From: Halomonas sp. CH40
GTDB taxonomy: Bacteria; Pseudomonadota; Gammaproteobacteria; Pseudomonadales; Halomonadaceae
Direction of reading: 5' to 3'
DNA length: 64,000 nucleotides
Assembly (NCBI GenBank): GCA_041875495.1
Contig: CP112982.1
Span: forward strand, 3,410,001-3,474,000
Shown here: positions 35,047 to 42,980 of the stretch, piece after piece
Layout of the letters: each line of letters starts with the position of its first letter
How positions within the stretch are numbered: the stretch's first letter is position 1
Notes under the pieces: model-generated
What the model was told of the DNA's origin: nothing
The model's input: the letters and a program-made list of their open reading frames with translations, nothing else
Database searches by the model: none
Made by a program: the position numbers and the translations under genes

Positions 35047-35664
35047 ATGAGCGAAAAGATCACCACTGATAAACAGGACACGCGCCTAAGTCTGGAACAG
35101 CACATCGCCAGGGCACTGAAGCGTAAACGGATTTCGCAGGGATACAAAATATCAGACGTCGCTCGTATCGCAGAGCTTAGTCAGGGCATGATCAGTAAAG
35201 TGGAAAATGCCCAAGTATCCACTAGTCTGGACACGCTGAGCCGCCTCTGCAATGCCATTGACCTGCCGATATCCAAACTTTTCAGCGATTTTGATCTTGG
35301 AGGGCGTGGTGCCCAGCACGTCAAGGCTGGCGAAGGCATGGAAGTTGTGCGCACTGGTACGGAAGTTGGCCACACCTATCAGTTATTGAGTTACCGCCAG
35401 GGACCAAATAAGCGATACGAACCGTTTTTGATCACCATGGACGATGCCAGCGAAGTCTTTCCCAACTTCTGCCATGCCGGGCACGAATTTATCTACCTGC
35501 TCGAAGGCAAGCTCGTTTACCGGCACGGGGAGCATTTCTATACCATGAACGCCGGCGACAGCCTGGCCTTTGATGCTGCTGTGCCGCACGGGCCCGAACA
35601 GCTGATAGAAGTTCCCATCAAGCTGCTCTCGATCATTCATTACGACAAAGAAGATCAAGGGTAA
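35047..35664 (+). CDS. XRE-family regulator with cupin sensor domain
   Basis: The 205-residue protein has a helix-turn-helix_3 domain (about residues 18-75: KISDVARIAELSQGMISKVE) and a C-terminal cupin_2 domain (about 125-195: NFCHAGHEFIYLLEGKLVYR). Such proteins regulate polyamine, amine or amino-acid catabolism in several proteobacteria. It has a GAAGG site 7 nt upstream of ATG 35047. It is the last gene of the amine island and its target is inferred to be in the island. Confidence 0.92.
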   Translation: MSEKITTDKQDTRLSLEQHIARALKRKRISQGYKISDVARIAELSQGMISKVENAQVSTSLDTLSRLCNAIDLPISKLFSDFDLGGRGAQHVKAGEGMEVVRTGTEVGHTYQLLSYRQGPNKRYEPFLITMDDASEVFPNFCHAGHEFIYLLEGKLVYRHGEHFYTMNAGDSLAFDAAVPHGPEQLIEVPIKLLSIIHYDKEDQG

Positions 35665-35902
35665 GCCGACCCGGCGGACAGGTCACCTTACGGTGTCACC
35701 CGCCAGAGCTCAGCCCAGTACCGCGATGAAATCGACATTAATTTTTAACGATGTGTCCAAATCAGGTTGACAGGTTCCGGCCCTACCAGGAGACCCTGGC
35801 GGGGCGGTTTCGCGTAAAGAAATTGTGTAAATTTTTCTATATGCAGAAAGGGGCTGCCTCCTTTTCATGTTCCCTATAAAACAGGCATTCACTACTTTGG
35901 GC

Positions 35903-36520
35903 TTACCCACTCACCTCCAAAGTGATACCGCACTGATTTTCTACTGAGGCCTTAACAGCCTCGTAGCATGCCTCCAATAAATATGGGCTTGGCTCCTGTC
36001 GCTCTGGAGCTTGGCCATAGAGAAAAACATCACCGATACCGATGTCTCTATAGTGCTCTCGTGCGTCAGCGATCAGATTTTCTTCATCAGCCTCAGGATC
36101 AGCATCCAGATAATCGTTTATCACCTCGCTCGGTATAGACCCATCGATTAGTGCGATCAATTTTCCTGGCGCCGGGTATTGTCCGTAGAATAGATGGCCT
36201 TGCGGGATATCAACTCTGAGGCGCCAACCAGGGACGTTTTGATCATCGAAGACTACTGTGAGATCTCCGAAGTTGGCAGCTCGTTTTGCGAAGAGAGTTG
36301 GTGATCTAATTGTCTTGAAAAGACTCTGAAAGAGCTGAATGGCCAGGTTTTCGATGGCTATCAGCGCAATGTCTGGGCGCTCTTGGCACAGAGCTTTCAG
36401 CTCCATATCGTAGAGCATAGAGTGCTCAGAATCGGGGATATCTAGTCCAGAAAGCCTCGGAAAATTTGCTCCATTAGCTTTCTCTGTTACGTAGCAAAGA
36501 TGTTGCCAGTCACGGCAACC
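35903..36520 (-). pseudogene. Unknown protein gene, 5' end removed by IS1380-type insertion
   Basis: The annotated-looking start at ATG 36418 has no ribosome binding site. Reading upstream on the minus strand, the same frame stays open without a stop for another 34 codons (ending DIPDSEHSMLYDMELK) right up to the left inverted repeat of the IS element at 36520. The simplest reading is that the gene once began further right and was cut by the IS. The remaining 205-odd codons encode an acidic soluble protein with DIPQGHLFYGQYPAPGKLIA and PEADEENLIADAREHYRDIG. I do not recognise the family. I could not find its 5' part beyond the right IS end at 38085. Confidence 0.7.
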
Positions 36521-38084
36521 TAACCCGAATTTCTCACAGGGTATAAAAGAAAGCGGCTGAAAATGTTAAAGTTTCAGGACCTTACACCAAAAACCAACAT
36601 CAACAGCCGCTTCCAAAATGGTACCTGAAAAACTGACCTTCTCGCCACTCTCACGCCGCCAGATTGAAGCCGATTTCTCCGGTGGCCACATTACCTCCGA
36701 TGCTGGGTTGCTTCTGCTTCGTGAAATCGACAAACAACATCGCCTGACGCGCCGCTTGGCATCGGTACTGCATGATCCTCGGGCACCGGAGCAGATTCGC
36801 CACAAACTCGACACCCTGGTTCGTCAGCGGGTGTTCGGTGTCGCCGCTGGCTACGAAGATTTTAACGACCATGAAGCCCTGCGCTATGATCAGGCCCTTC
36901 AGACGGCACTGGATGAAAATGAGGTGCTGGCGGGCAAGTCAACGCTGTCCCGGATAGAGCAGAACGCTGATCGACAAGCGATAGTGAAGGCCCATGAGCT
37001 ACTCTGGCATCACTTCATCGAGCAGCATGACGAACCACCCAAAGAGATTGTGCTGGACTTTGATGGCACTGATATTCCCGTGCATGGCGACCAACCCGGC
37101 AAGTTCTTTAACCGCTATTACAATCACCATTGCTACTTCCCACTGTATGTCTTCTGTGGCCACCATCTGCTGGTGAGCTATCTGCGCACCAGTGACCGCA
37201 GCGACAGCCGCCACAGCTGGGCCATCCTCGCCCTACTTGTCCGCTTTATCCGTCAATACTGGCCCGACACCCGCATTGTATTACGCGGCGATAGCCATTT
37301 TTGTCGCCCCCGGATGCTGAACTGGTGCGATCGGCATCACGTCGACTACATCGTGGGTATTGGCAAGAACAGTCGGCTGCTCAAGGAAGTGGACGTTCCC
37401 ATGATGCTGGTACGCAAGACCCAGTGGCAGGTAGGAGGGAAAGTGGCAGAGACGTTCCGCTTCCAATATCAAGCGCACTCTTGGAAGTACCCGCGCTGGG
37501 TGGTGGCCCGCCTGGAAGAAGGCGAGCTTGGCTCCAATCCCCGGTTTATCGTCAGTTCCCGTTACGACGATGGCTTCAAGCTTTACTACGAGCAGTACTG
37601 TGCTCGGGGCGACATGGAGAACCGAATCAAGGATCAACAACTGAGCTTGTTTGCTGACCGCACGTCCAGCACGCACTGGTGGGCTAATCAATGGCGGCTG
37701 ATCTTATCAGGCTTTGCCTATACGCTGTTCGAGCGGTTACGGGCTTACCTGAAGAACACGCCCTTCGCACGCATGAGCCCAAGTAGCCTCAGGCTCAAAC
37801 TCATCAAGGTGGGCGCGGTTATCATCCGCAATACGCGCCGAGTCCGAGTACTCATGAGTGACAGCTATCCCTATAAAACGGCGCTATCCGATCTCGTCAG
37901 ACAGTTGGTGCCGAACTGAATGCTCGGGCGCCCCCGGCCCGATGCAATGGGGGAAAGGGGGAAGTGTGCCTGAATGACGGAAAATGGTTAAAAAGTAGGC
38001 TATTTAAGCCGTGCCAATAGGTGTTTAGCGATATTATGGTCTGAGTGCGGTGCTGGCTGAGGTGCTATGAGAAATCCGGGCTAG
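36520..38084 (+). mobile_element. IS1380-family insertion sequence
   Basis: Imperfect 20-bp terminal inverted repeats (17 of 20 identical) lie at 36520-36539 and 38065-38084 and bracket a single transposase gene, giving an element of 1565 bp, normal for IS1380. The 4-bp flanks (CAAC left, TAGC right) do not match, so no target duplication is seen; the insertion may be old or followed by a rearrangement. Confidence 0.85.
36618..37919 (+). CDS. IS1380-family DDE transposase
   Basis: The 433-residue protein is a full-length IS1380-type transposase. Catalytic acidic residues are probably in LDFDGTDIPVHG, VLRGDSHF and the ENRIKDQQ segment (the family ENxIKE-like site). No frameshift or internal stop is seen, so it may still be active. 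Confidence 0.93.
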   Translation: MVPEKLTFSPLSRRQIEADFSGGHITSDAGLLLLREIDKQHRLTRRLASVLHDPRAPEQIRHKLDTLVRQRVFGVAAGYEDFNDHEALRYDQALQTALDENEVLAGKSTLSRIEQNADRQAIVKAHELLWHHFIEQHDEPPKEIVLDFDGTDIPVHGDQPGKFFNRYYNHHCYFPLYVFCGHHLLVSYLRTSDRSDSRHSWAILALLVRFIRQYWPDTRIVLRGDSHFCRPRMLNWCDRHHVDYIVGIGKNSRLLKEVDVPMMLVRKTQWQVGGKVAETFRFQYQAHSWKYPRWVVARLEEGELGSNPRFIVSSRYDDGFKLYYEQYCARGDMENRIKDQQLSLFADRTSSTHWWANQWRLILSGFAYTLFERLRAYLKNTPFARMSPSSLRLKLIKVGAVIIRNTRRVRVLMSDSYPYKTALSDLVRQLVPN

Positions 38085-38228
38085 TAGCTGTGTGAATTGC
38101 ACGTTGTTTCCTCATCCTTGGTGTGACGATCACAATATATGCCGCTGTGTCCAACATCCCTCAAAGGCCGAAGGTCATTTCAGGCTACCATAGTGCTTAA
38201 TTTTATTGAAACCAAGACAACGTAAATA

Positions 38229-38334
38229 TGTGACCACACTGGTGGCTAGAAAAAGCCAAAGGTCATAATAGGATAGATATAAAAGGAATGTTATGTAGAG
38301 ATTGTGGCCACAATTTGGTCACAGGATGGTCACA
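38229..38334. repeat. Cluster of TGTGRCCA motifs beside tRNA-Arg
   Basis: TGTGACCACA occurs at 38229-38238 and TGTGGCCACA at 38303-38312, and the complement TGGTCACA occurs at 38316-38323 and 38327-38334, 11 bp apart. The stretch 38085-38380 holds no gene. Clustered short repeats next to a tRNA 3' end resemble integrase arm-type sites, so this may be the remnant of an integrative-element attachment region. No integrase gene is present in the window. Confidence 0.45.
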
Positions 38335-38335
38335 A

Positions 38336-38372
38336 GCAAAAAATAAGGGCCTACGAATTAACGTAAGCCCTT
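38336..38372 (-). terminator. Terminator of tRNA-Arg
   Basis: An 11-bp stem with one mismatch (38345-38355 with 38362-38372, loop AATTAA) is followed on the minus strand by a T-rich run (plus-strand AAAAAATAA at 38338-38346). It lies 9 bp after the tRNA 3' end. Confidence 0.8.
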
Positions 38373-38380
38373 GAAATAAT

Positions 38381-38457
38381 TGGCGCGCCCAGCAGGATTC
38401 GAACCTGCGACCCTCGGCTTCGGAGGCCGATACTCTATCCAACTGAGCTATGGGCGC
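38381..38457 (-). tRNA. tRNA-Arg (anticodon CCG)
   Basis: The minus strand folds as a complete cloverleaf: acceptor GCGCCCA paired with TGGGCGC, D-arm GCTC/GAGT, anticodon arm TCGGC-CTCCGAA-GCCGA giving anticodon CCG, T-arm GCAGG-TTCGAAT-CCTGC, and an encoded 3' CCA at 38381-38383. Its 3' end points towards the IS1380 element. Confidence 0.97.
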
Positions 38458-38617
38458 ACAGTCGTTGCGTATGCTACCTGTGTGGGCGGTTGGTGTCCAG
38501 CGGTGTGGGGGAGATGTGTTGCCAGATTGGTGCGCGCTGGTGCATTCTTTCAGGGTGTTAAATGATATTGATCTACCTTATCGAAAACATGAGATTCCTT
38601 TGACGTCCTCTCCCCGC

Positions 38618-39685
38618 CTAAAGTCGGGGGATTCCAACGGCTTGAGGGCAACGTCCTGCCCCGAGACGCAGGATATTTCGGGCTGCATTCACATCCCGGT
38701 CATGCGAGGCACCACACTCGCTGCATATCCAGTCTCTTATTCCAAGACCTGCGATACCTTTCGGCCTTTCCTTGGGCAGTGCGCCACAATTCGAGCAGGT
38801 CTGGGTAGTGTAGGCTTCATTGACTTCTTTGAAGACGGTGCCTGCGTGATCGCATTTGTATTCCAGCATCGTCTTCAACTGATGCCAGCCAGCGTCCAGC
38901 ACTGACTTGGCCATATGGGTTTTTGTCAACTTTGAGGCGCTGACATTACCTACGACGATAGTGCCGTACTGGCGGGTCAATTTGCGGCTGAACTTGTGGT
39001 TGGCATCCTTGCGACGATTCTTGATCTTGGCATGGATCGCTTTCACACGCCGCTTGTTCCCCGCTCTCTGGGCCGCTGCCAGTTTGGCTTCCAAGACGCG
39101 ATAGAAGCGTCCTGCCTCCAGCTTTTGGCCGTCGCTGCATGTCGCGGTATCTTTAAGGCCAAGATCAATGCCAACCTCGCCCTGGGCCTTATTAGGCGGA
39201 ATATCCACCTCAACCACGACATTAAAGTACCAGCGGCCACGGGCATCTTCATTGAAACTGCCTGAACGGAATTTGTAGTGGCTAAGGCCGTAGCTATCCC
39301 AGACCTTGAAGTAAGTGCCATTGTGGAACACCTGACCGTTTTTCCACTTCGCCGCGCCGGTATTCACTGGAATCCAGCCGAGTGAGCGACGAACACCGCC
39401 GGACTTGCGCCACGCCAACCGCGACTTCTTGAACTGTTTGCGGCGTGTTGTGTATTCACGGGCGACTTCCTGCAACGTTTGACTGTGCAGACCCAGGTCC
39501 TTACCTGCACCTCTGGTGTAGGGGTGCATATCGTAGGCTGATAGAAACAGACCTCGCTCACGAATCGCTCGTGAACTCAGTTCGTTAAGGTAGTTCCAGA
39601 CAAAGTTCACGCGGCGTGCCATACGATTGAGTTGGTCGACGTGCTTGTCTTTGACTCGAACCTTGAGGGTCTTGGTCTGTTTCAT
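38618..39685 (-). CDS. tnpB: TnpB RNA-guided nuclease of an IS605-type element
   Basis: The 355-residue protein has the TnpB/Cas12-type RuvC residues in GIDLGLKDTATCSDG (Asp), FKEVNEAYTTQTC (Glu) and DRDVNAARN (Asp), and the zinc ribbon CSNCG/CSECG. All key residues are present, so it may be functional. TnpB proteins are guided by an RNA made from the transposon right end; its scaffold would overlap the end of this gene and the hairpin at 38612-38629, and the guide would come from the flank left of about 38600. I chose ATG 39685; the open frame reaches 39721, which would overlap the promoter gap to tnpA. Confidence 0.92.
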   Translation of the reverse strand: MKQTKTLKVRVKDKHVDQLNRMARRVNFVWNYLNELSSRAIRERGLFLSAYDMHPYTRGAGKDLGLHSQTLQEVAREYTTRRKQFKKSRLAWRKSGGVRRSLGWIPVNTGAAKWKNGQVFHNGTYFKVWDSYGLSHYKFRSGSFNEDARGRWYFNVVVEVDIPPNKAQGEVGIDLGLKDTATCSDGQKLEAGRFYRVLEAKLAAAQRAGNKRRVKAIHAKIKNRRKDANHKFSRKLTRQYGTIVVGNVSASKLTKTHMAKSVLDAGWHQLKTMLEYKCDHAGTVFKEVNEAYTTQTCSNCGALPKERPKGIAGLGIRDWICSECGASHDRDVNAARNILRLGAGRCPQAVGIPRL

Positions 39686-39706
39686 GCTTTGGAGTATAGT
39701 TGGCCT

Positions 39707-40132
39707 ATGAACACTAAACAAGAATTACGCACGGGCAGGCACTGCGTTTTTATGATTCACGCCCACTTGGTCTTTGTGACAAAATTCCGTGGCAGAATCT
39801 TTAACGCTGAACACCTCGATTCCCTCGAAGCGCTTTTTCGGCGGGTATGCGCTGACTTCGAAACAGCGTTGGTGGAATTTAATGGCGAGACGGATCACGT
39901 TCACCTGCTGGTGAACTACCCGCCAAAAATGGCGCTATCCAAGCTGGTGAACAGCCTGAAAGGCGTATCAAGCAGGCGTATGAAGCTATTGCACCCTGAG
40001 CTGGCGAAATCGGCATACCTGAAAAACGCCCTATGGAGTCCCAGTTACTTTGCAGGAAGTGTCGGTGGGGCACCTATATCGGTCGTCCGTCAATATATTG
40101 AGGAACAAAACCGCCCTAACAAGTCGCCCTAG
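39707..40132 (+). CDS. tnpA: TnpA Y1-HUH transposase of an IS605-type element
   Basis: The 141-residue protein from ATG 39707 has the HUH motif in ETDHVHLLVNYPP and the catalytic tyrosine in VVRQYIEEQ. It catalyses single-stranded peel-and-paste transposition. Upstream in-frame codons (from 39632) run through the start region of the divergent tnpB and are not likely to be translated. Only 21 bp separate the two start codons. Confidence 0.92.
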   Translation: MNTKQELRTGRHCVFMIHAHLVFVTKFRGRIFNAEHLDSLEALFRRVCADFETALVEFNGETDHVHLLVNYPPKMALSKLVNSLKGVSSRRMKLLHPELAKSAYLKNALWSPSYFAGSVGGAPISVVRQYIEEQNRPNKSP

Positions 40133-40192
40133 CGGGCGACGCGCTCTACATCCCCGCAATAGAAGTACGGGGTTTTCCGCGCAAATCTGATA

Positions 40193-41191
40193 ATGAAAAA
40201 ATTTGCACTGAACACGCTGGCACTGTCTGTTTCCCTGGCCATTGTTGGCACTGCCAACGCGGCTGAATTTGATGATATGGATCCGGTCACCCTGCGCCTG
40301 GCGCATGTGGTGAACGAGCAGGATGGCTTTCATATCGCCGCGCTTAAGTTTGAAGAACTGGTGGAAGCGCGCCCCGATGGCAAGGTGGATGTCGAGATCT
40401 ACCCCAACGCCTCGCTGGGTGATGAGCGCACCCTACTGGAAGGTATGCAGATCGGCACTGTGGATATGGGTGTAATTACCAACGGCCCGGTGGCCAACTT
40501 TGTGGAAGAAATGGCGGTGTTTGAGCTGCCCTTCCTGTTCCCCTCCAATGAAGCCGCGTATGAGGTGCTGGATGGCCCGATTGGCCAGGAGCTGCTCGAC
40601 AAGCTTTCCGAGGTGAATCTCAAGGGACTGGCCTATGCCGAGCGCGGTTTTCGTAACCTGACCAACAGCGAGCGCGCCGTTAACTCGCCTGCCGATCTGG
40701 ATGGCCTGCGCATCCGTGTGATGGAAAACCCGGTATACACCGATACCTTCCGAGAGCTGGGTGCCAACGCTATTCCCATGGCCTGGACCGAAGCGCTGAC
40801 CGCCATGCAGCAGGGCACCATTGATGGCCAGGAAAACCCGGTGAACGTGATTCACTCCTTTGACCTGAATGAAACCCAGACGCATATGACGCTTTCGCGC
40901 CATACCTATGCGCCCGCGATTTTTGTGATGGGCATGCCGGTATGGAACCAATTGCCGGAGGCCGCGCAAACCGTTATTGAAGACGCTGCCCAGGAAGCCG
41001 CTGAGCACGAGCGCCAGATGAATGCCGAGATGGAAGCTGACCAGCTGGCCGCTCTGCGTGAAGCGGGGATGCGGATCAATGATTCGCCGGATCTGGGCGC
41101 CTTCCAGGAAGCCGTAGCGCCGGTGTATGAGAAATACGGCGAACAGTTTGGTGATTACCTGCCCCGCATCCAGGAGGCGCTGGCACAGTGA
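40193..41191 (+). CDS. dctP: TRAP transporter substrate-binding protein (DctP family)
   Basis: The 332-residue protein starts with a Sec signal peptide (about residues 1-23, cleavage after ANA) and has the DctP fold, with the conserved arginine segment LRIRVMENPVYTDTFRELGA and GQENPVNVI. It binds a carboxylate in the periplasm and delivers it to DctQM. The IS605-type left end lies only about 20 bp before the ATG, and no Shine-Dalgarno is visible in that gap, so the insertion has probably replaced its native leader. The ligand is not predictable from the sequence. Confidence 0.92.
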   Translation: MKKFALNTLALSVSLAIVGTANAAEFDDMDPVTLRLAHVVNEQDGFHIAALKFEELVEARPDGKVDVEIYPNASLGDERTLLEGMQIGTVDMGVITNGPVANFVEEMAVFELPFLFPSNEAAYEVLDGPIGQELLDKLSEVNLKGLAYAERGFRNLTNSERAVNSPADLDGLRIRVMENPVYTDTFRELGANAIPMAWTEALTAMQQGTIDGQENPVNVIHSFDLNETQTHMTLSRHTYAPAIFVMGMPVWNQLPEAAQTVIEDAAQEAAEHERQMNAEMEADQLAALREAGMRINDSPDLGAFQEAVAPVYEKYGEQFGDYLPRIQEALAQ

Positions 41192-41712
41192 TGGCCAAAG
41201 CACAGCCGCTATTGGCGCTGTTGCAACGCATTGAACGCGGGCTGGATGCCATCATCCAGCCCGCTGTTTTTGCCTGCATGGCGGCCTTGATTGGCGTTAT
41301 TACCCTGCAGATTGTCTCCCGGGTGCTGTTTACTGCCGTGGGCTGGACAGAGGAAGTCGCCCGCTTTCTGCTGATATGGATGACCTTTCTGGCGGCCACC
41401 CTGGCCTTTCAGCGCGGCCGCCATATTGCCGTGACCTTTGCCGTCGATGCCCTGCCCCTGGCCGCACGGCGGATTGCCCGGCTGGTGGCGCTAGCCGTGG
41501 TGCTGGCCTTGCTGGTCAGCCTGATCGTGATCGGCTATCGCTATATGCAGGTGCAGAGTTTTCAGAAATCCGCTTCGCTGCGTGTCTCGATGACCTACAT
41601 CTATGCGGTGATGCCGCTATGTGCCGCCCTTATGGCCTGGTATACCCTGGTGGATATGCTTGAAACCCTGATTCATGGAGAGCCTCAAGTGGCAAAGGAG
41701 GACACCCTATGA
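41188..41712 (+). CDS. dctQ: TRAP transporter small permease (DctQ)
   Basis: This 174-residue membrane protein has four hydrophobic spans (starting near residues 25, 60, 98 and 140) and the DctQ-type segments GWTEEVARFLLIWMTFLA and FQRGRHIAV. Its start overlaps the dctP stop, and its end overlaps dctM (ATGA), as is usual for TRAP operons. Confidence 0.92.
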   Translation: MMAKAQPLLALLQRIERGLDAIIQPAVFACMAALIGVITLQIVSRVLFTAVGWTEEVARFLLIWMTFLAATLAFQRGRHIAVTFAVDALPLAARRIARLVALAVVLALLVSLIVIGYRYMQVQSFQKSASLRVSMTYIYAVMPLCAALMAWYTLVDMLETLIHGEPQVAKEDTL

Positions 41713-42970
41713 CGCTGGTACTGTTCGGGCTGTTTTTCCTCTTCATGCTGCTCGGTGTGCCCATTGCCTTTGCGATTGGCGCCAGCACCTTATATGCCCT
41801 GCATCAATCCGGCGTACCGCTGATGGTGGTGACCCAGCAGATGTTTCAGGGCATCAACTCCTTTGCGTTGGTGGCCGTGCCGATGTTTATCCTTGCCGGT
41901 GACCTGATGGCCCAGGGCAAGGTCAGCGAGAAACTGGTCAACTTTGCCGATGCACTGGTGGGCTTTATGCGCGGCGGGTTGTCGATAGTTTCGGTGATGG
42001 CGGGGATGTTCTTCGCCGCTATTTCAGGCTCTGGCGCCGCTACCACAGCAGCGGTAGGTTCAAGCCTGGTACCGGAGCTCAGGCGCAAGGGTTATGACCC
42101 AGCCTCAGCGGCCAGCCTGATTGCCGCCAGCGGCACTATTGGTGTCGTCATTCCGCCTTCAGTGCCAATGATCATCTACGCCGTGATTGCCCAGCAGTCA
42201 GTATCCAAGCTGTTTCTGAACGGTTTTATTCCCGGTGTGGCCATGGGGTTGGGGCTGATGGCGATTGCCACTGTGCAGGCTTACAAACGCCAGTACCCCA
42301 TGGCACGGCGCTGTCATTGGCAACGATCTGGTACACCTTCAAGGATGCCAGCTGGGGGCTGATGACGCCGGTGATTATCCTCGGGGGTATCTTCTCGGGG
42401 ATTTTTACGCCGTCAGAGGCGGCGGTGGTAGCGGTCAACTATGCCCTGCTGGTCTCGCTATTTGTCTACTGCGACCTGACCCCGAAGGCGATCTACCATG
42501 TGCTGATCCGCTCGGCGATCACTACGTCGGTCATCATGCTGGTGATTGCCATGTCGGCGGTGCTGAGCTGGACGCTTTCCAGCTGGCAGGTGCCCGGTGC
42601 GATTGCTCAGGCGGTGCTGTCACTGTCGGAGAACCCTTACGTCATCATGCTGCTGATTGTTGGTGTGATCCTGCTGACAGGGGTGTTTATCGAGACCGCC
42701 AGTGCCCTGATTATTCTCACCCCGGTACTGCTGCCGCTGATCCTGCAACTGGGTATCGACCCGATTCATTTCGGGCTGATTATCGTCATGGGGCTGGCCA
42801 TCGGCATGATTACCCCGCCGGTAGCAATTAATCTGTATGTAGCCTCATCGGTTACCCGGCTGCCGCTGGAGCAGATCACCCGAGCGATCATTCCGTATCT
42901 TCTCGGGCTGATCGGCGTGCTGCTGCTGGTGGTGTACGTGCCCATGCTGGTGGGCTGGTCAGGCAGCTGA
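41709..42970 (+). pseudogene. dctM: TRAP transporter large permease (DctM), single-base frameshift
   Basis: The first part (41709-42362 frame) reads as normal DctM to AYKRQYPM at about 42302 and then goes out of frame. The frame two bases over continues with GTALSLATIWYTFKDASWG and runs to 42970 as normal DctM. Adding one base near 42301-42304 (ATGGC instead of ATGGGC) restores a single protein of 420 residues, the usual DctM length. This is either a genuine one-base deletion, which would abolish the transporter, or a sequencing error in a short G run. Confidence 0.85.
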
Positions 42971-42980
42971 CGCTAAGCGC

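Larger units (their letters stand above)
38600..40175 (-). mobile_element. IS605-type insertion sequence (tnpA and tnpB divergent)
   Basis: Divergent tnpA and tnpB genes are flanked by related subterminal hairpins with CCCCG/CGGGG stems at 38612-38629 and 40152-40172. Given tnpB pointing left, the right end of the element is near 38600 (a TCAA-like cleavage motif on the minus strand) and the left end is near 40175. Exact ends are estimates, because this family makes no target duplication. Confidence 0.8.

Noticed and set aside
35665..35902. End of an IS21-like element near 35750-35775 (TGTCC...GGTTGACA)
   Set aside because: The short match to IS21-type ends was from memory and no istA/istB sequence or second end is present.
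39632..39706. Longer start for tnpA
   Set aside because: It would overlap the start region of the divergent tnpB, and homology begins at ATG 39707.
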